Of a DNA stretch of 64,000 nt, positions 27,280 through 42,739 are shown in pieces. The position numbers and the translations under genes are program-made. The first letter of the stretch is position 1. Each line of letters begins with the position of its first letter. The notes under the pieces are model-generated. The model was not told the origin of the DNA and made no database searches. It saw only the letters and a program-made list of their open reading frames with translations. Location: NCBI GenBank assembly GCA_016946835.1, contig JACVTC010000040.1, positions 175,001-239,000 on the forward strand, read 5' to 3'. Source of the stretch: Neocallimastix lanati (nom. inval.) (Eukaryota > Neocallimastigomycota > Neocallimastigomycetes > Neocallimastigales > Neocallimastigaceae).

Positions 27280-29629
27280 TTTGTTTGAATTAATTGAATT
27301 ATGTTACCATTGACAAGTTCTGGAATTTTTGCGCAATTTTGGAATTGATAGAAACATCTTTCTAACATAAATTCAGGACTAATACCTTCAACTCTTAATA
27401 AATTCAATATCATATTATAACTGAGATGGAAAGCACTATTTAATCTATCAGCAACACCTTTTAACATACCTTTTGCTACTGCAGGTTCCATCTTTTCATC
27501 TAACATTAAAATAACAATTCCTCTATCATCAAGACCACGTCTACCAGCTCTACCACTCATCTAATAAAATTTCAATAATTTTTTATTAATAAAAAATAAC
27601 TATAATAAAATATAAAATTATTATAAATAATAATTAGGTTATTTCATACTTGAATGTATTCTCCTCCTGAAACCCATCTATTTTCTTTACCATCAAACTT
27701 TCTTACTGAAGTGAAAAGTACCGTTTTTGCGGGCATATTTAAACCAATTGAAAAAGTTTCTGTTGCAAATAAAACTTTAATTAAACCTTCTTGAAAGAGA
27801 ATTTCAATTACTTCCTTAAGAATTGGTAATAGTCCAGAATGGTGAATTCCTATTCCTCTTTTTAATAATGGAAGAAGATGTTCAATTTGTGGTAATTGTT
27901 GATCATCTTCACTTAAGGATGATATTGCATTGGTATAAACAGATTGAATCATTTCTTTTTCTTCATCATCATTAAAATCAAGCTTTGATAGCATAAGTGC
28001 ATTATTTTCACATTCACGTTTGGCAAATGAAAAAACTATTACAGGTTGATAATTTCTTGTCATAATCATTTTAATTATTTTATAAAGATCGGTTGTTTGC
28101 CCTTTTCCTTTAATTTGTTTTTTTCCTTTTCCTCTCATTTTCTTTTGGGCTGAATCTTCATCCTTATCACCTAAATAACTAATAGCTCTTTGGAAGTTAT
28201 CTTCACGAAATACTCCTTTTTCATCGACTGCTAAATGAATACCATCACCACCAGCTGGGAATAAATAATGTTGTAATGGAGTTGGACGAAAATCGGTGTA
28301 AACAACATGACATGGCTGTTCATGAATTTTACAAATCCATTCAGCAAATTGAAATGCATTTGGAATTGTAGCAGACAAGAAAACATAATGAACTTGATTT
28401 GGAAGCAAAATAATAGTTTCTTCCCATACTACACCCCTTTCTTTATCTCTCATATAGTGAATTTCATCAAAAACAACCCAAGATATTTCTCTCATAACCT
28501 CACTACCACGGTAAAGCATAGAACGAAGAATTTCTGTAGTCATGACTAAACAACTTGCATTAGGATTAATAGTAACATCACCGGTCATTAAACCAACATC
28601 ACCAAATTCTTGAGATAATTCTCTGAATTTTTGATTTGATAAAGCCTTTTTTTTTTTTTTTTTTTTTTTTTTATTATATTTATTTAATTATTTTATTTAC
28701 ACAAGTTAATGAAAAAAAAAAAAGAAAAAAAAGGAAAAAGAAGAAAAAAATTATTTTTTAATTTTTAATATTATTTTAATAAATATTTAAAAAATTTAAA
28801 CTTATTTTAAAAATTATACCTTAATTGGACTAGTGTAAACTACTCTTTGTTTATCTCTTAAACCTTGAGCGATAGCGTATTCGGCAACTACAGTTTTTCC
28901 TGCACTAGTATGAGCACTAACAAGAACTGATTCATTTCTTTGAATACAATTAATTGAACACTGTTGAAATGGATCAAGTGTGAATGGATAAGTACGGGCA
29001 GGATTTTCACTAGGTTTATGTTGAGCAATTGGAATATAATTATAATTTGGGGGAAGTGCTACTTGGTGACGAACCTTCAATTTTTATATTAACAATATTT
29101 CAATATTTCAGAAAAAAAAATTTTTTTGATTTAATATGATTTAATATTTTTTACAAATTTTTATTTAGAAATTTCTATATAAATTTATATTGAAATTTCT
29201 AGATTTTATAAATTATAATTTATATCGTGTTACCTGATGTTGTAAAGATACAAGCTGTGTATTATCAGTTATACTTATATTTTCATTATTTTCATTATTT
29301 CCATTAATTTTATTCTTTTCTTTTAATTCATATTCATCAATATTAAATTTAACATCTTTTTGAACATTTTGTTCGAAGTCATCAGCCAAAATTGGATTTT
29401 GAACATTATTTCTATTAATATCTGATTTAATATTATTAAGTTTTTGTTTTTTTGAATTATTTTCTACCTTTTCTATGTTATCCTTTTCATTATCATCCTT
29501 TTCGAGGGTTCTTTTGATATTTTTAATTGGTTCAACAGGTGTAGGAGGTTTTATTTTTGATAAATCATTAATTTCATTATCATTGTCAAATATGTCAAAT
29601 AAGCTATCAGTTTGGTCAAAAAAAGACAT
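25518..29629 (-). CDS. MTR4: MTR4/DOB1, nuclear exosome DExH-box RNA helicase
   Basis: ATP-dependent 3'-to-5' RNA helicase that feeds substrates to the nuclear exosome, alone or in TRAMP. 1086 aa from seven exons: 29629-29234, 29074-28820, 28645-27650, 27560-27308, 27138-26525, 26429-25736, 25570-25518. The N-terminus is acidic and low-complexity with the short MTR4-type start (SLFDIFDN). Motif I AHTSAGKT lies at about 186-193, [16 protein letters not shown] is split by intron 2, DEIH at about 277-280, SATIPN follows, and motif [15 protein letters not shown] starts exon 4. Exon 5 holds the arch/KOW insertion that distinguishes MTR4 from other Ski2-like helicases. Exon 6 carries the winged-helix and DSHCT domains. 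The protein ends [11 protein letters not shown], the conserved MTR4 C-terminus. Length is close to yeast Mtr4. Intron 2 ends in a long A-tract just before its AG. Confidence 0.96.
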
Positions 29630-30379
29630 TTTATATGGAAAAGTATTCTGAAAATATTTATTAATATTTTTTTTTTTATTTTATTTTACTTTAATTTTCT
29701 TTTTTTTTTTATTGATAAATATATATATTAATAAAATTTATTTTAATTGATAAAATATTATTAAGTATTATTTTTAAAATTCATTTAATTAAAATTTAAA
29801 ATTCCATTTCTTTATATATGTTATTTAATAATATACTGTTTTTTATAAAAAAAAAAAGTAATAAAAAAAGAAAAAAAAAAAAAAACATAATTTTAAAAAA
29901 ATATAGTTTTTATGATTGGCTAAAATTATTATATATGTAGAAAATATATGTAATTATAAGGTTAAAAGAAATAATTGAATAAAATTATATGATAAATAAT
30001 TTAATGTGTTAATTGAAATAATTTAATATATTGTAATATATAATTATAAATAAAATGTATATATATAAACTTATAATTATTTATATAAAAACTTTTTTTT
30101 TTTTTTCTTTTAAATATATATATTTTTAAATATTTTATAGTTCTATTTATTTTCGTTTTTTTAAAAAGAATATAGAAATCTGAAATTATTTATATTACAT
30201 ATAAATAAATAAGAAATAAATTAAACTAGTAAAGCTTATATCTTCTATTATCATAATAATAGTTAATAGAGAATAAAGCAAATTAAGTTTTTATGAAAAT
30301 AAAAAATTTATTATTTTAATGTTTTTAATCAAGATTAAGAAAATTAATTCAATAGATTTAATTTATAAACGATTAAAGT
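29630..30379. promoter_or_regulatory. Divergent promoter region, MTR4 (-) / histone-fold gene (+)
   Basis: The 750-bp AT-rich spacer between the two start codons necessarily holds both promoters. It contains T and A tracts (29700-29710, 29850-29885, 30090-30110) of the nucleosome-depleting type. No specific factor site could be assigned. Confidence 0.4.
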
Positions 30380-30752
30380 ATGGATAAGTATTTAGAACAA
30401 ATTGCTTTAAAATATATTTCATTAATTTTAAATAGTGTTGGATTTGATAAAGCAAATAAATCTACTTGTGAGGTGTTAGAGGAAATTTATTGTGAATATT
30501 TAGAAAAGCTTGGAAGAGAATTAAAAAAATGCTCTGAACATCATGGTACAACTGAAGTGTCTATTGAGGATTTAGTTTATTACTTTGAAGATGCAGGTAT
30601 AAAGTGTAAAGATCTTGAAATAATGCTTCAAAATGGAATAGAATTAAGAAATAAAAAGAATAAATCAAAACTATTATTACAAATTACGAATAATAGGGAA
30701 AACTTGAGATTAATGCTATCACAATTAGAAAATAATGGCCATTTAATTAGTA

Positions 30753-30797
<45 letters not shown>

Positions 30798-31049
30798 GAT
30801 AATATATATTTTAAAATATATAATAATTAAATTAATATTAATAAATATATTTAATTGGTAACTATTAAAATTATAGATTATGATGAAATATTAGAAAAAC
30901 CCATTTTAATAAAGCAAAATATGGATATTATTGAAAAGAATTCAACTGAAAATGAAATTAAAAAGAATCAAAAATTATTAAGAGCAGATAAAGAAAGCGA
31001 TAAAGCTAAGAGTAAAAAGGATTCAATTAAGAAAATAGTTGAAGAATAA
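30380..31049 (+). CDS. BTP histone-fold protein (TAF3/TAF8/SPT7-like)
   Basis: Small nuclear protein, 180 aa from two exons: 30380-30749 and 30877-31049. Residues 1-80 form a bromodomain-associated (BTP) histone fold: LEQIALKYISLILNSVGFDK, then LEEIYCEYLEKLGRELKKCS, then TEVSIEDLVYYFEDAGIKCK and DLEIML. This is the pattern of TAF3, TAF8 and SPT7, whose folds pair with TAF10 in TFIID or SAGA. The C-terminal 60 residues are charged and lysine-rich. No PHD finger or bromodomain is attached, so which of these subunits it replaces cannot be decided here. The single intron carries a run of more than 30 T just after its GTAAG donor. A 16-bp hairpin follows the stop codon. Confidence 0.75.
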
Positions 31050-31067
31050 ATTTATAAAGTTATTCTT

Positions 31068-31108
31068 ATTAAAGAAAGTTGTTTTTAATTAGAACAACTT
31101 TCTTTAAT
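31068..31108. terminator. Perfect 16-bp stem-loop between convergent genes
   Basis: ATTAAAGAAAGTTGTT (31068-31083) is the exact reverse complement of AACAACTTTCTTTAAT (31093-31108), with a 9-nt loop. It starts 18 nt after the histone-fold gene's stop and lies 239 nt from the stop of IFT27, which is transcribed towards it. It may mark a bidirectional 3' end; a role in termination is inferred from position only. Confidence 0.6.
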
Positions 31109-31228
31109 TGTATAAATAATAATAATGATATTATTATTACTAATCGTAATTTATTCATTATTTATATTATTATATATTTAAGAAAATTTTTTAATTAAAT
31201 AAAATAAAATTAAATAAAAATTTAAATA

Positions 31229-31265
<37 letters not shown>

Positions 31266-31346
31266 AAATTTTAATATATTTATTGAAATATAATAGCTTA
31301 ATTATCTCTATTAAAATGTAATATTTTATTGTGTTTTATACATAAT

Positions 31347-32412
31347 TTATATTAATGTTTGACTATCTTTTATATATTCTTTTAATTGTTCTTCATAATT
31401 TGCATGACACATATTTGCTAAAAAGTGGAAAGGGTCTTCAATATCAGTATTAGATAACTGTTAAGGAATAGAATTATAATTAATTAATTAATTATTTGAA
31501 AAAAAAAAAAAATATGTTAGATGTATTATTTTTATTATATATTTACAGCGGAAGTTTCGAAATACTCAAATCCATACGATTTGGCAAATTCTTCTGCAAG
31601 TTGAATACTAACTGAACGTCGTAATGATAAATCAATTTTATTACCAATTAAAACTCCTGTAAAATTAATTAATTTATTATAATAAATATTTTGTTATATT
31701 TTTATTTAAATTTTGCTATTATATTATATTTTTATGTTCGTATTTAATTGAAATAATACCTGGTATAATCTTTTTTCCCGTTGCTTTTCTAACCATCTGA
31801 ATCCATTTTGTCAAATTTTTAAATGAATCGTTATTAGTAACATCATAAACAAAAGCAAATAATGTAGCATCTTCTAGCTATAATAATTTCAAAATGATTA
31901 TATTATAAATTAATGATTACATTCGATATTAAAATTGAAATTAAAATTAAAAATTTAATAAAAATATTTAAGAATAAATATTTCTATTATACTTACATAT
32001 TTAGGTATATAATCTTGGAATACTTCGTGGCATCCCAAATCGTAAATAAAAAGTTCCACTGTAACAGATGTGTCTGGTATATTAACAGGCTTAATATAGA
32101 CTTCTGCATGTATAGTCTTAATAATATTGTAATTTTATGAATAAATTGAAATTATATTAATTAAAATATTAATTAATATAGATACCATAGAATAATTCTT
32201 TGAGAACTGTGAACCATCTGAATGAAAAAGTTGAGTTATTGCACTTTTACCAACGGCTGGATTGCCTATATATGAAATGAAAGATGTTATACAAACGTAG
32301 TTATTATGCTATTACCATTTTAAAATTTAATTTAATATTATATTCACTATTTACCAAGAAGAACACACTTTGTTCTTAATATTAATTTATTTGTTAATGT
32401 TTTTGTTGCCAT
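31347..32412 (-). CDS. IFT27: IFT27 (RABL4), intraflagellar-transport small GTPase
   Basis: Rab-like GTPase of the IFT-B complex, 198 aa from six exons: 32412-32355, 32265-32186, 32116-31997, 31877-31760, 31656-31547, 31457-31347. P-loop GNPAVGKS at residues 20-27 is split by intron 1. LFHSDGSQFSKNY, VNIPDT, TVELFIYD, LFAFVYDVTN, NKID (131-134) and ETSA (159-162) follow, in the same order and wording as animal and algal IFT27. The protein lacks the C-terminal prenylation cysteines of true Rabs, as is normal for IFT27. Odd point: the G3 motif, normally DxxG, reads DLGC (72-75), so its last glycine is replaced and GTP hydrolysis or switching may be altered. Its presence implies a flagellated life stage. 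In other organisms it works with IFT25; that partner is not in this window. Confidence 0.9.
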
Positions 32413-35400
32413 TATATAATTTTATTTTAAAATATACTTAATGATAAAATTTCATATTAAAGTAATAGAGTTGAAAAGAATTAAAATTAAGGAATACTTT
32501 CACAAATTTTAATGGATTAAAAATAAATAAAAATTTAAACTTTAATTAATAATAGATCTATTTTTAATTATATTAAAATATTTGTATAATATGAATGTGG
32601 ATTAAATTTGAAAAATCATATTAATATATATTTGTTTAAGTGGTATAACGCGGACTTTTAAATATATTTTTCAAAAATTATATTCATTTCATAATTAATA
32701 TTATGTAAAATAATTATTCTATTAATACGATTCATATAAGCGTAAAATCGTTTTATTACTTATAATTTCAGTTGTTTTTAAAATAATATAAATATGATAA
32801 TACGAAAATTCGTATTTTATAAAAAAATTATTAATATCTTTAATTTTAAATTTGATTTAATAGTTGTTCTTTTTCATTTAAATTTATAATTATTGAAACA
32901 AATGAATATATAAATAAATAACAAACTAATTTAGTAAAATTCAAAGAAGTTAATTTTATTTACATTAACAATATCAGTATAGTATATATATATTTTATTA
33001 AATAAATAAATGAATTTTATTTAATATAATACTAGAATTGTTATTTTGATATTGAATAAAATTTTTTTAAAAAAAAAAAATTTTTCAGTATAAATAAAAA
33101 GATATATATTATATATATGATTATTATTATATATTACACACACAATAATATTATACATAATTAAATTTTTAAATTAAGCAATGAAAATCAATATGCTCAA
33201 TCTATTATTAATTGATTTTATAATAATGATATATTTATAATTTATATATATAAATGCAATGTGTTAAATTAAAAAAAGTAATATCTATTAAATAAATAAT
33301 CTATTAAATTATTAAATATTATATGTTAATTGATAAGTAATTTTATTTTTCAATAAAAAAGAATAATGGTCAATTCATTAAACATGTTAAGAAGTTATTT
33401 TAGGGTTACGACATTCAATAATGAGCGATTATATCTAAATTTTATAATAAAATAGATGAAAGAAATGAAGAAGTAATTTATTGGTTATTAATGAAAAAAA
33501 TATATAATAATTAATTTTTAAATATGATTTGTAAATCAAGCTCCAATTGTTCTGTTATATTTCATTTAAGAAAATTAAAAAATACTAAGGAATTTGAAAA
33601 AAAAGATTATTATAAAACATATTAATATTAATTAGTGTAAAAAAATATATTTGTAATATAAGTTATATAATAGATAATATAAGATACAAAAAAATAATAT
33701 ATTCAATAAAATTTATGATCAAAATAAGTCTTTTCTGCTAAATATATATTTAGTTAAACATGAAGAAATAATAATTATTCTGATTATTAATTTCCAGAAC
33801 AATAACAAAGTTATAGTATGATAGTAGTAATCTCACTGATTAATAATGTTAAATTTGAAAAGGAAGTTGAACAATAAGTAAAGTTGTAATATTAGAAATT
33901 TAGCTACAATAACAATCATATTTTCATCATTCATGTCTTCATCATTCATATCTTCATCAAAATATTCTTCAATAGTATTATAATTAATTTCCAAATTATA
34001 ATACTTTAAATAACTCAACAAATGCTTCAGTTTCATTAATTCAAAACCAAAATAAACAAAATATAATAATACTTATTCATCTACTTAATTTAATTTTATA
34101 AAATAATAATATTAATTGTATAATTAAATAAAAATTACTAGTAAATACAATTTTTTCCTAAAATTTTTATAAAGTGAATAGAGACATAAAATGTAATATA
34201 ACTTTTTGGTTTTATAAAAGAATATTAAATTATTATTAAGTTATCTGTATTACTTTAAAAATTAACGAATTATTTTATTTAATCAATTTTTTGTTAATTT
34301 TAATAATATTTAATTATATATTTCGTTGTTTATTTTTTCTTCTCATTTAAAATCATTTAAATGATATTTTTATCATTTAGTTTTTCTCTTATCCATAATT
34401 AGCTCTGTTTATCTCTCTTCACTATTGGAATTGTAATATTAATATATTAAATCTAAAATGTATATAAGCGTTATTATATGAATTGCCTTTCAATAGTATT
34501 TTAGTTTTTATAATTATTTTAGATCATATTGCTTTTTATATAAATTGGCTTCCTTCATAAAAATAAATTTATAATATGTAAATTATGAAAAGCTACATAA
34601 ATATTTAATTATTTTTTAAGCATTTTAATATTCAAAATTAATAGAGTTTTCTGTCCAATTAAAGAATTATATACAAATAATTCTTTTTTTTTATATGTAC
34701 ATTGCTTATTTTATTTTCATTTCATTTTTGTTGTTGTTGTTATTATTCTAATAACTGAATTACCTTCTTTTACTGATTACTTATTAAAAATTGTAATATA
34801 AACACCATTTTTCTTAATATAATATTATTCATTTTTTATATTAATATATGTTCAATGAATAGAATAATATATTTTTTATGCTGAAGAATATGATAATTTA
34901 GTTTAAATTATAATTTGCAATACATGAACAAATGAGTTGAATAAAATCAATTCTTTTGATTTTATGATATTAAACCATATAACTCCATTAATTCATGTAC
35001 TTTAATATCATTTCCTATTACATATTATTTTGAAGATTACAAAAATTGGAAAAGTTTTAATTAAAAATTGAATCATTATTTAATAAAAGTAGATATATTT
35101 AAAATTTTAAAATATATATTTAATATCCACAATTTAAAATTTATAGATTATATTAATTAAAGTTTTTTAAATTTTAATAGATAATAATTTTTATTTCTTA
35201 AAGTATAAAATTGAAATATTTAAATAATAGTATAAATTTCAATTAATAAAAGTTTTATTAATTGAAAATTTATTTATTACAAAAATGATAATTATATATT
35301 TAAAACGTAATATTAAAGCCCTAATTCCTTAATTAAAATATGTTATTTGAAGTAGAATTTAGTAAATGAAAAATTTAATAAAGTAAAATCATATATAATA

Positions 35401-35786
35401 TAATATATTATATAATTTACTACTAAAAAAAATAATAAATAAGGGTATAATTATAAGTTTATCAATATATTATTTTAAAGTTTAAACTAATAAAGATATA
35501 AACAAAAAATATAATGAATATTGGAAGTAAATATTTTTAAAATAACATTCTGAATATAATTATTAATTAAAAATATCCATAATAAATATTAATTAAAATT
35601 TTTACTATCGATATCCATATCTAATTACAAAAAGTAATGTTATTCAATAATTTTTTATATTAATAATAATTATATATATATAAATCTATATGAAATTATT
35701 TATACGAATGTATAATTAATTTTTTTTAAACGTTATAATATTATATTAATAAATGAATAAATAAAAACAAATAAAGTATTTTCAAA
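32413..35786. other. 3.4-kb AT-rich spacer without a recognised gene
   Basis: No homology or exon structure was seen on either strand. The short open frame at 33833-34036 (-) has AT-driven composition and no splice partners. This spacer separates the 5' ends of IFT27 (-) and the C12orf4 homologue (+), so it includes both promoters. Confidence 0.6.
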
Positions 35787-37751
35787 ATGATAAAAGATAA
35801 TAAAATGAATAAAAAAAGAATTGCAGATAAAGAAATGAATATATCTTTTTGGGTAGATATAGAAAGAAAAAAAAAATATATTAACACAACAATTAATCAA
35901 GAAATATTAAATGATAATGAAGAATTTGATAAAGAAATTATTCATATAATGGAAAGAAATAATGGTTTTATACTAATTATTTTAAGAAACAATTTTATCA
36001 TAAAAAATTCTAATATAATAAAACCTAATAAAATAATTGTTAAATATTATAATATTAATAAATGTGTAGTTCCCCTTTATTTGAAATCATTAATATCAGA
36101 AGAAATTAAGAATATTATATCTATTAATAGAATAGGGAGTATTGAAAGTAATTCAAATATTTAATATTAAACCATTTTATAATTCTTAAATATATATTTT
36201 ATAATTAATAATTTCAAGAAAAAAAGATTTTAAAAACTAATAAATTTATAAATACTATATTGTTTTCAAAAATATTATGAAGTTGAAAAAGATAAAGAAG
36301 ATAATGTAAAATATAAAATTAAATTAATTGAAGATTTTAAAAATAATACAATTAAATACAATAAAACTTCATTCCAGGTTAGATTTTTATTTATTATATA
36401 GTAACAATTTTAAGTATATATTTAATTACTAATAAATAAAAAATAATTATGAAGCCAGTTTTCCCTAAAGCTTATAATTCATTAATAAATTCCAATATTC
36501 CAAGTTTAAGTGATTTTTTACTTTCAATAGAAAGAAATTACACAAAGCAAATTGAGAAAGAATGGGAAACTAAAGAAAAGAATAAAACAGAAATGCAATC
36601 AATGTAATTTTATTAATTAGAAGTAGAATCAATAAAATAATTTCATTTCTAATTATATTACTATTACATGAAAAGATATAACCTGAAAGCTGAGACAAAA
36701 ACTGGTAGAAATTTAAAAAAATTAATGAATCACCATAATGAAGTAAAAATATTATATATATATTTTTATTTATATTTTAAAATATAATAAAAATAACATA
36801 TGAATAAAGAGCATAATAAATAAATAAATAAAATAAATGAATAATAATACTAATAATATATTATTATTATGATTTATTTATTAATTTATTATTTATATAA
36901 ATTGTCATTGTTAAAAAGGATATGGAATTAGTAAAAGCTAATTATGACTCACGAATTGAAGAATTAAAAAATATTCAAAAGAAAGAATATAAATTTTTTA
37001 TAGAGAATTTATATAATAAATTAAAGTTAAGAGAAGATATTAGTTCATTTGAAGAAGTACAGGGACTTATTAGATCAGTAATTAATGAATATAAGGTATA
37101 TTTAACTAAAAGTAATATTGAAATTTCTTCAGTATTAGATAATTTATGTAGCTCTTTTAAAGGTGAATTAAAAATTGAAACAAAGAATGATACAGAAAAA
37201 AATCCAATAGAAACATCAAACGTTGAAAACTCAATTAATCAAATTAATGATGAAAATAAATTAAATTTATCTTCAAAAGTAAATTATTTTATAATTTAAT
37301 ATTTTTGCTAAAAATATAATTTAATATTATAATAAAATAATATTAAAAATATTTGCAATTCTGAAATAATTAAATGTAGGAGAAGGATATAAAAATTGAT
37401 AAAAAAGTTAAGGAACATAATATTGTTAAAAAAAAAAAGGAAAAAAAAAAAAAGGAAAAGATTAAAAAATCAAAAGAAAAGCTGAATGAAATGAAATCTT
37501 TACATAAAAATACATTTAATTCAATGCAAAGTATAAATTGGAATGAAGCAGAAAAATTAATTACAAGTGAGACCTCAGATCATTTTTTACCCATATCAAA
37601 ATCATTTTCAAATTTAAATTTAAAATCAAGTTCTATTATAGGAATGAAAAAATTAGGAAGTTTTTTTGGAAGTTTAAAAGATATATCCACTCAAACATCA
37701 TCATCGATTCTAAACAAATTGTAAATTTTAATCAATTTGTAACAACAGAAA

Positions 37752-37818
<67 letters not shown>

Positions 37819-39144
37819 ATCATAATATATTTATTATTATTTATTTTTATAATTTTTATTATAATAAAATAATTTTATATGCAGTTCTAAAGAACTTGAA
37901 GGTTTTGTAGACGTATCACCATTAGATGAAGGGTTATCAGAATCCTTTACAATCTATCATGGAAATCAAGGTTCACATCATATTATATATATATATATAT
38001 GTACGTACATATTTAAGTAACATAGCATATTTATCAATTATATTAATATTAATTTTTAAAATAAAATAAAAAAGTTCGAATGATGTATAATATAAGAATT
38101 ATGGTTCAAAATTTTGAAAACTTACTCAGGATTCCAAAAAATAATGAACAACAATTAGCTTATTTTGCCAAAACAGCAACTTCTTTATATTCAGATAATA
38201 TTAATGGTATTATTGTTTTATTAACACCATCAGATTGGCCAAAATATGCAATGGGTGAATCTGCAAATAAAAGTAATTATAATATAAATAAATATATTTC
38301 GATTTAAAATTTTTTTTTTTTGTTTTTTTATTTGTAAATAAATATATTTAATTGTTATTTTGCTTTAAAAATATTTATAATGCAAAGCACTTATTCAACA
38401 GTGTAAAAGAACTACAGAATTTCATTTTGATAATATTGAAAAACAACTAATTACAATAGAAAAGTCTTTACCCAAAAAGGATGGAAAACCCGTATTAAAT
38501 GAAGGTAATGAAAAATATAAAATTTAATATAAAACTAATATAACATATTTAAAATATCAAATAAATAAATATGTATTAGGTGACTTTTTTGTAACATGCC
38601 ATTCAAATCTTTCATTAATCCATGTTGTTTTTCACTTAATAGTTAGTGATAAATGTTAGTATTGAATAAATAATATTATAGTAATTAATAATTAATTTCT
38701 TTTTTTTTTTTTTTTTTGTTTATGACATAATTATATATATTAAATATATGAATAGATAATATATCAAAGGAATTAATTTCAAAATCAAAATGTATTAAAG
38801 GATATAAGAATATTTTAAGTTATGCTCATAAATATGATATTAATAATTTAACTATCCCATTGATTATTTTACCAAATGAACAAATTAATGATTTAATAGA
38901 AAAATCGAAAAGGAATAAAATTATATCATTTAAAGACTCAATTTTAAATCAATATATAGAAGTATTACTAAAACATACAAAAGTATATATGGATGAAAGT
39001 TCCAGAATGATTAAGTATTCTTTTGATAGTAGTGGTAAAGAGAAAAATTCAAGAACATTACAATTTATTTTACCAAAAATTATTGATACTGATTCATTTT
39101 ATAATGTAGTAGATCAAATAACAAAAATTTTTAAAGCATCATAA
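35787..39144 (+). CDS. C12orf4 (FERRY complex subunit 3) homologue
   Basis: 745 aa from 11 exons: 35787-36147, 36283-36377, 36455-36603, 36676-36742, 36919-37278, 37380-37720, 37885-37970, 38075-38272, 38388-38504, 38580-38654, 38756-39144. All phases agree. The conserved C-terminal half contains YHGNQ, then MMYNIRIMV, TATSLYSDNINGIIVLL, CKRTTEFHFDNIEKQL, GDFFVTCHSNLSLIHVVFHL, YKNILSYAH...LTIPLIIL and SRTLQFILPK. This is the order and wording I recall for human C12orf4. A coiled coil (exons 4-6) and a lysine-rich insert (37420-37470) make it longer than the 552-aa human protein. In animals C12orf4 is a subunit of the FERRY complex, which links mRNAs to Rab5 early endosomes. Whether that role holds in a fungus is unknown. 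The exon 1 donor (GTAATT at 36148, or GTATTG a few codons earlier) and the exon 7 donor (GTTCAC) are the weakest calls. Confidence 0.8.
37748..37820. repeat. (AAAT)n array in an intron of the C12orf4 homologue
   Basis: Uninterrupted AAAT tetranucleotides within the intron between exons 6 and 7. It is the same repeat as the TTTA array at 2.1-2.3 kb, in the other orientation. Confidence 0.9.
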
Positions 39145-39246
39145 ATTAATAATTACAAATAAATTTAAATTTTATTATATAAAAATTTAAAATATAAATA
39201 ATTGCACTATTATTTATATAAATATATACAATGAAAAAACATTTTT

Positions 39247-39960
39247 TTTATAAAAAATAAAAATAAAAATAAAAATAAAAATAAAAATAAAAATAAAAAT
39301 AAAAATAAAAATAAAAATAAAAATAAAAATAAAAATAAAAATAAAAATAAAATAAAATAAAATAAAATAAAATAAAATAAAATAAAATAAAATAAAATAA
39401 AATAAAATAAAATAAAATAAAATAAAATAAAATAAAATAAAATAAAATAAAATAAAATAAAATAAAATAAAATAAAATAAATAGTAGAAATATAAATATA
39501 AGTACAGATTGAATAAAATAAAATAAAATAAAATAAATAGTAGAAATATAAATATAAGTACAGATTGAATAAAATAAAATAAAATAAAATAAATAGTAGA
39601 AATATAAATATAAGTACAGATTGAATAAAATAAAATAAAATAAAATAAATAGTAGAAATATAAATATAAGTACAGATTGAATAAAATAAAATAAAATAAA
39701 ATAAATAGTAGAAATATAAATATAAGTACAGATTGAATAAAATAAAATAAAATAAAATAAATAGTAGAAATATAAATATAAGTACAAATTGAATAAAATA
39801 AAATAAAATAAAATAATATAAAAATAAAACAAAATAAAAATAAAAATAAAAATAAAAATAAAAATAAAATAAAAATAAAAATAAAAATACAAATAAAAAT
39901 ACAAATAAAAATAAAAATAAAAATAAAAATAAAAAAAAAAAATAAAAAAAAAAAAAATAA
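39247..39960. repeat. AAAAAT / AAAAT arrays with six 56-bp composite units
   Basis: About 100 bp of AAAAAT hexamers, then about 125 bp of AAAAT pentamers. Then come six copies of a 56-bp unit (agtagaaatataaatataagtacagattg followed by AAAAT pentamers) starting near 39483, 39539, 39595, 39651, 39707 and 39763. The last copy differs by one base (acaaatt). More A-rich repeats follow to 39960. The unit is the reverse complement of the blocks at 12.5-12.7 kb. Confidence 0.92.
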
Positions 39961-40125
39961 AATAAAAATAAATATGTTTTTTATTTTTTACTTTTTTTTT
40001 TTTGTTTTTATTCATATAAATTAGTTATAAAATAAAATATATAGGAAATTTTTTAAAATTATATTAAAAAGCAATGCTACATCTATATTGAATTATAAAT
40101 AAATGAATAATAAAAATTATAACAA

Positions 40126-42739
<2,614 letters not shown>

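Noticed and set aside
28307-28549. 80-aa plus-strand frame inside MTR4
   Set aside because: Antisense to the conserved helicase exon.
33833-34036. 67-aa minus-strand frame with DMNDEDMND repeats
   Set aside because: Isolated, no splice partners and no homology; the acidic repeat is a short ATC-type microsatellite effect.
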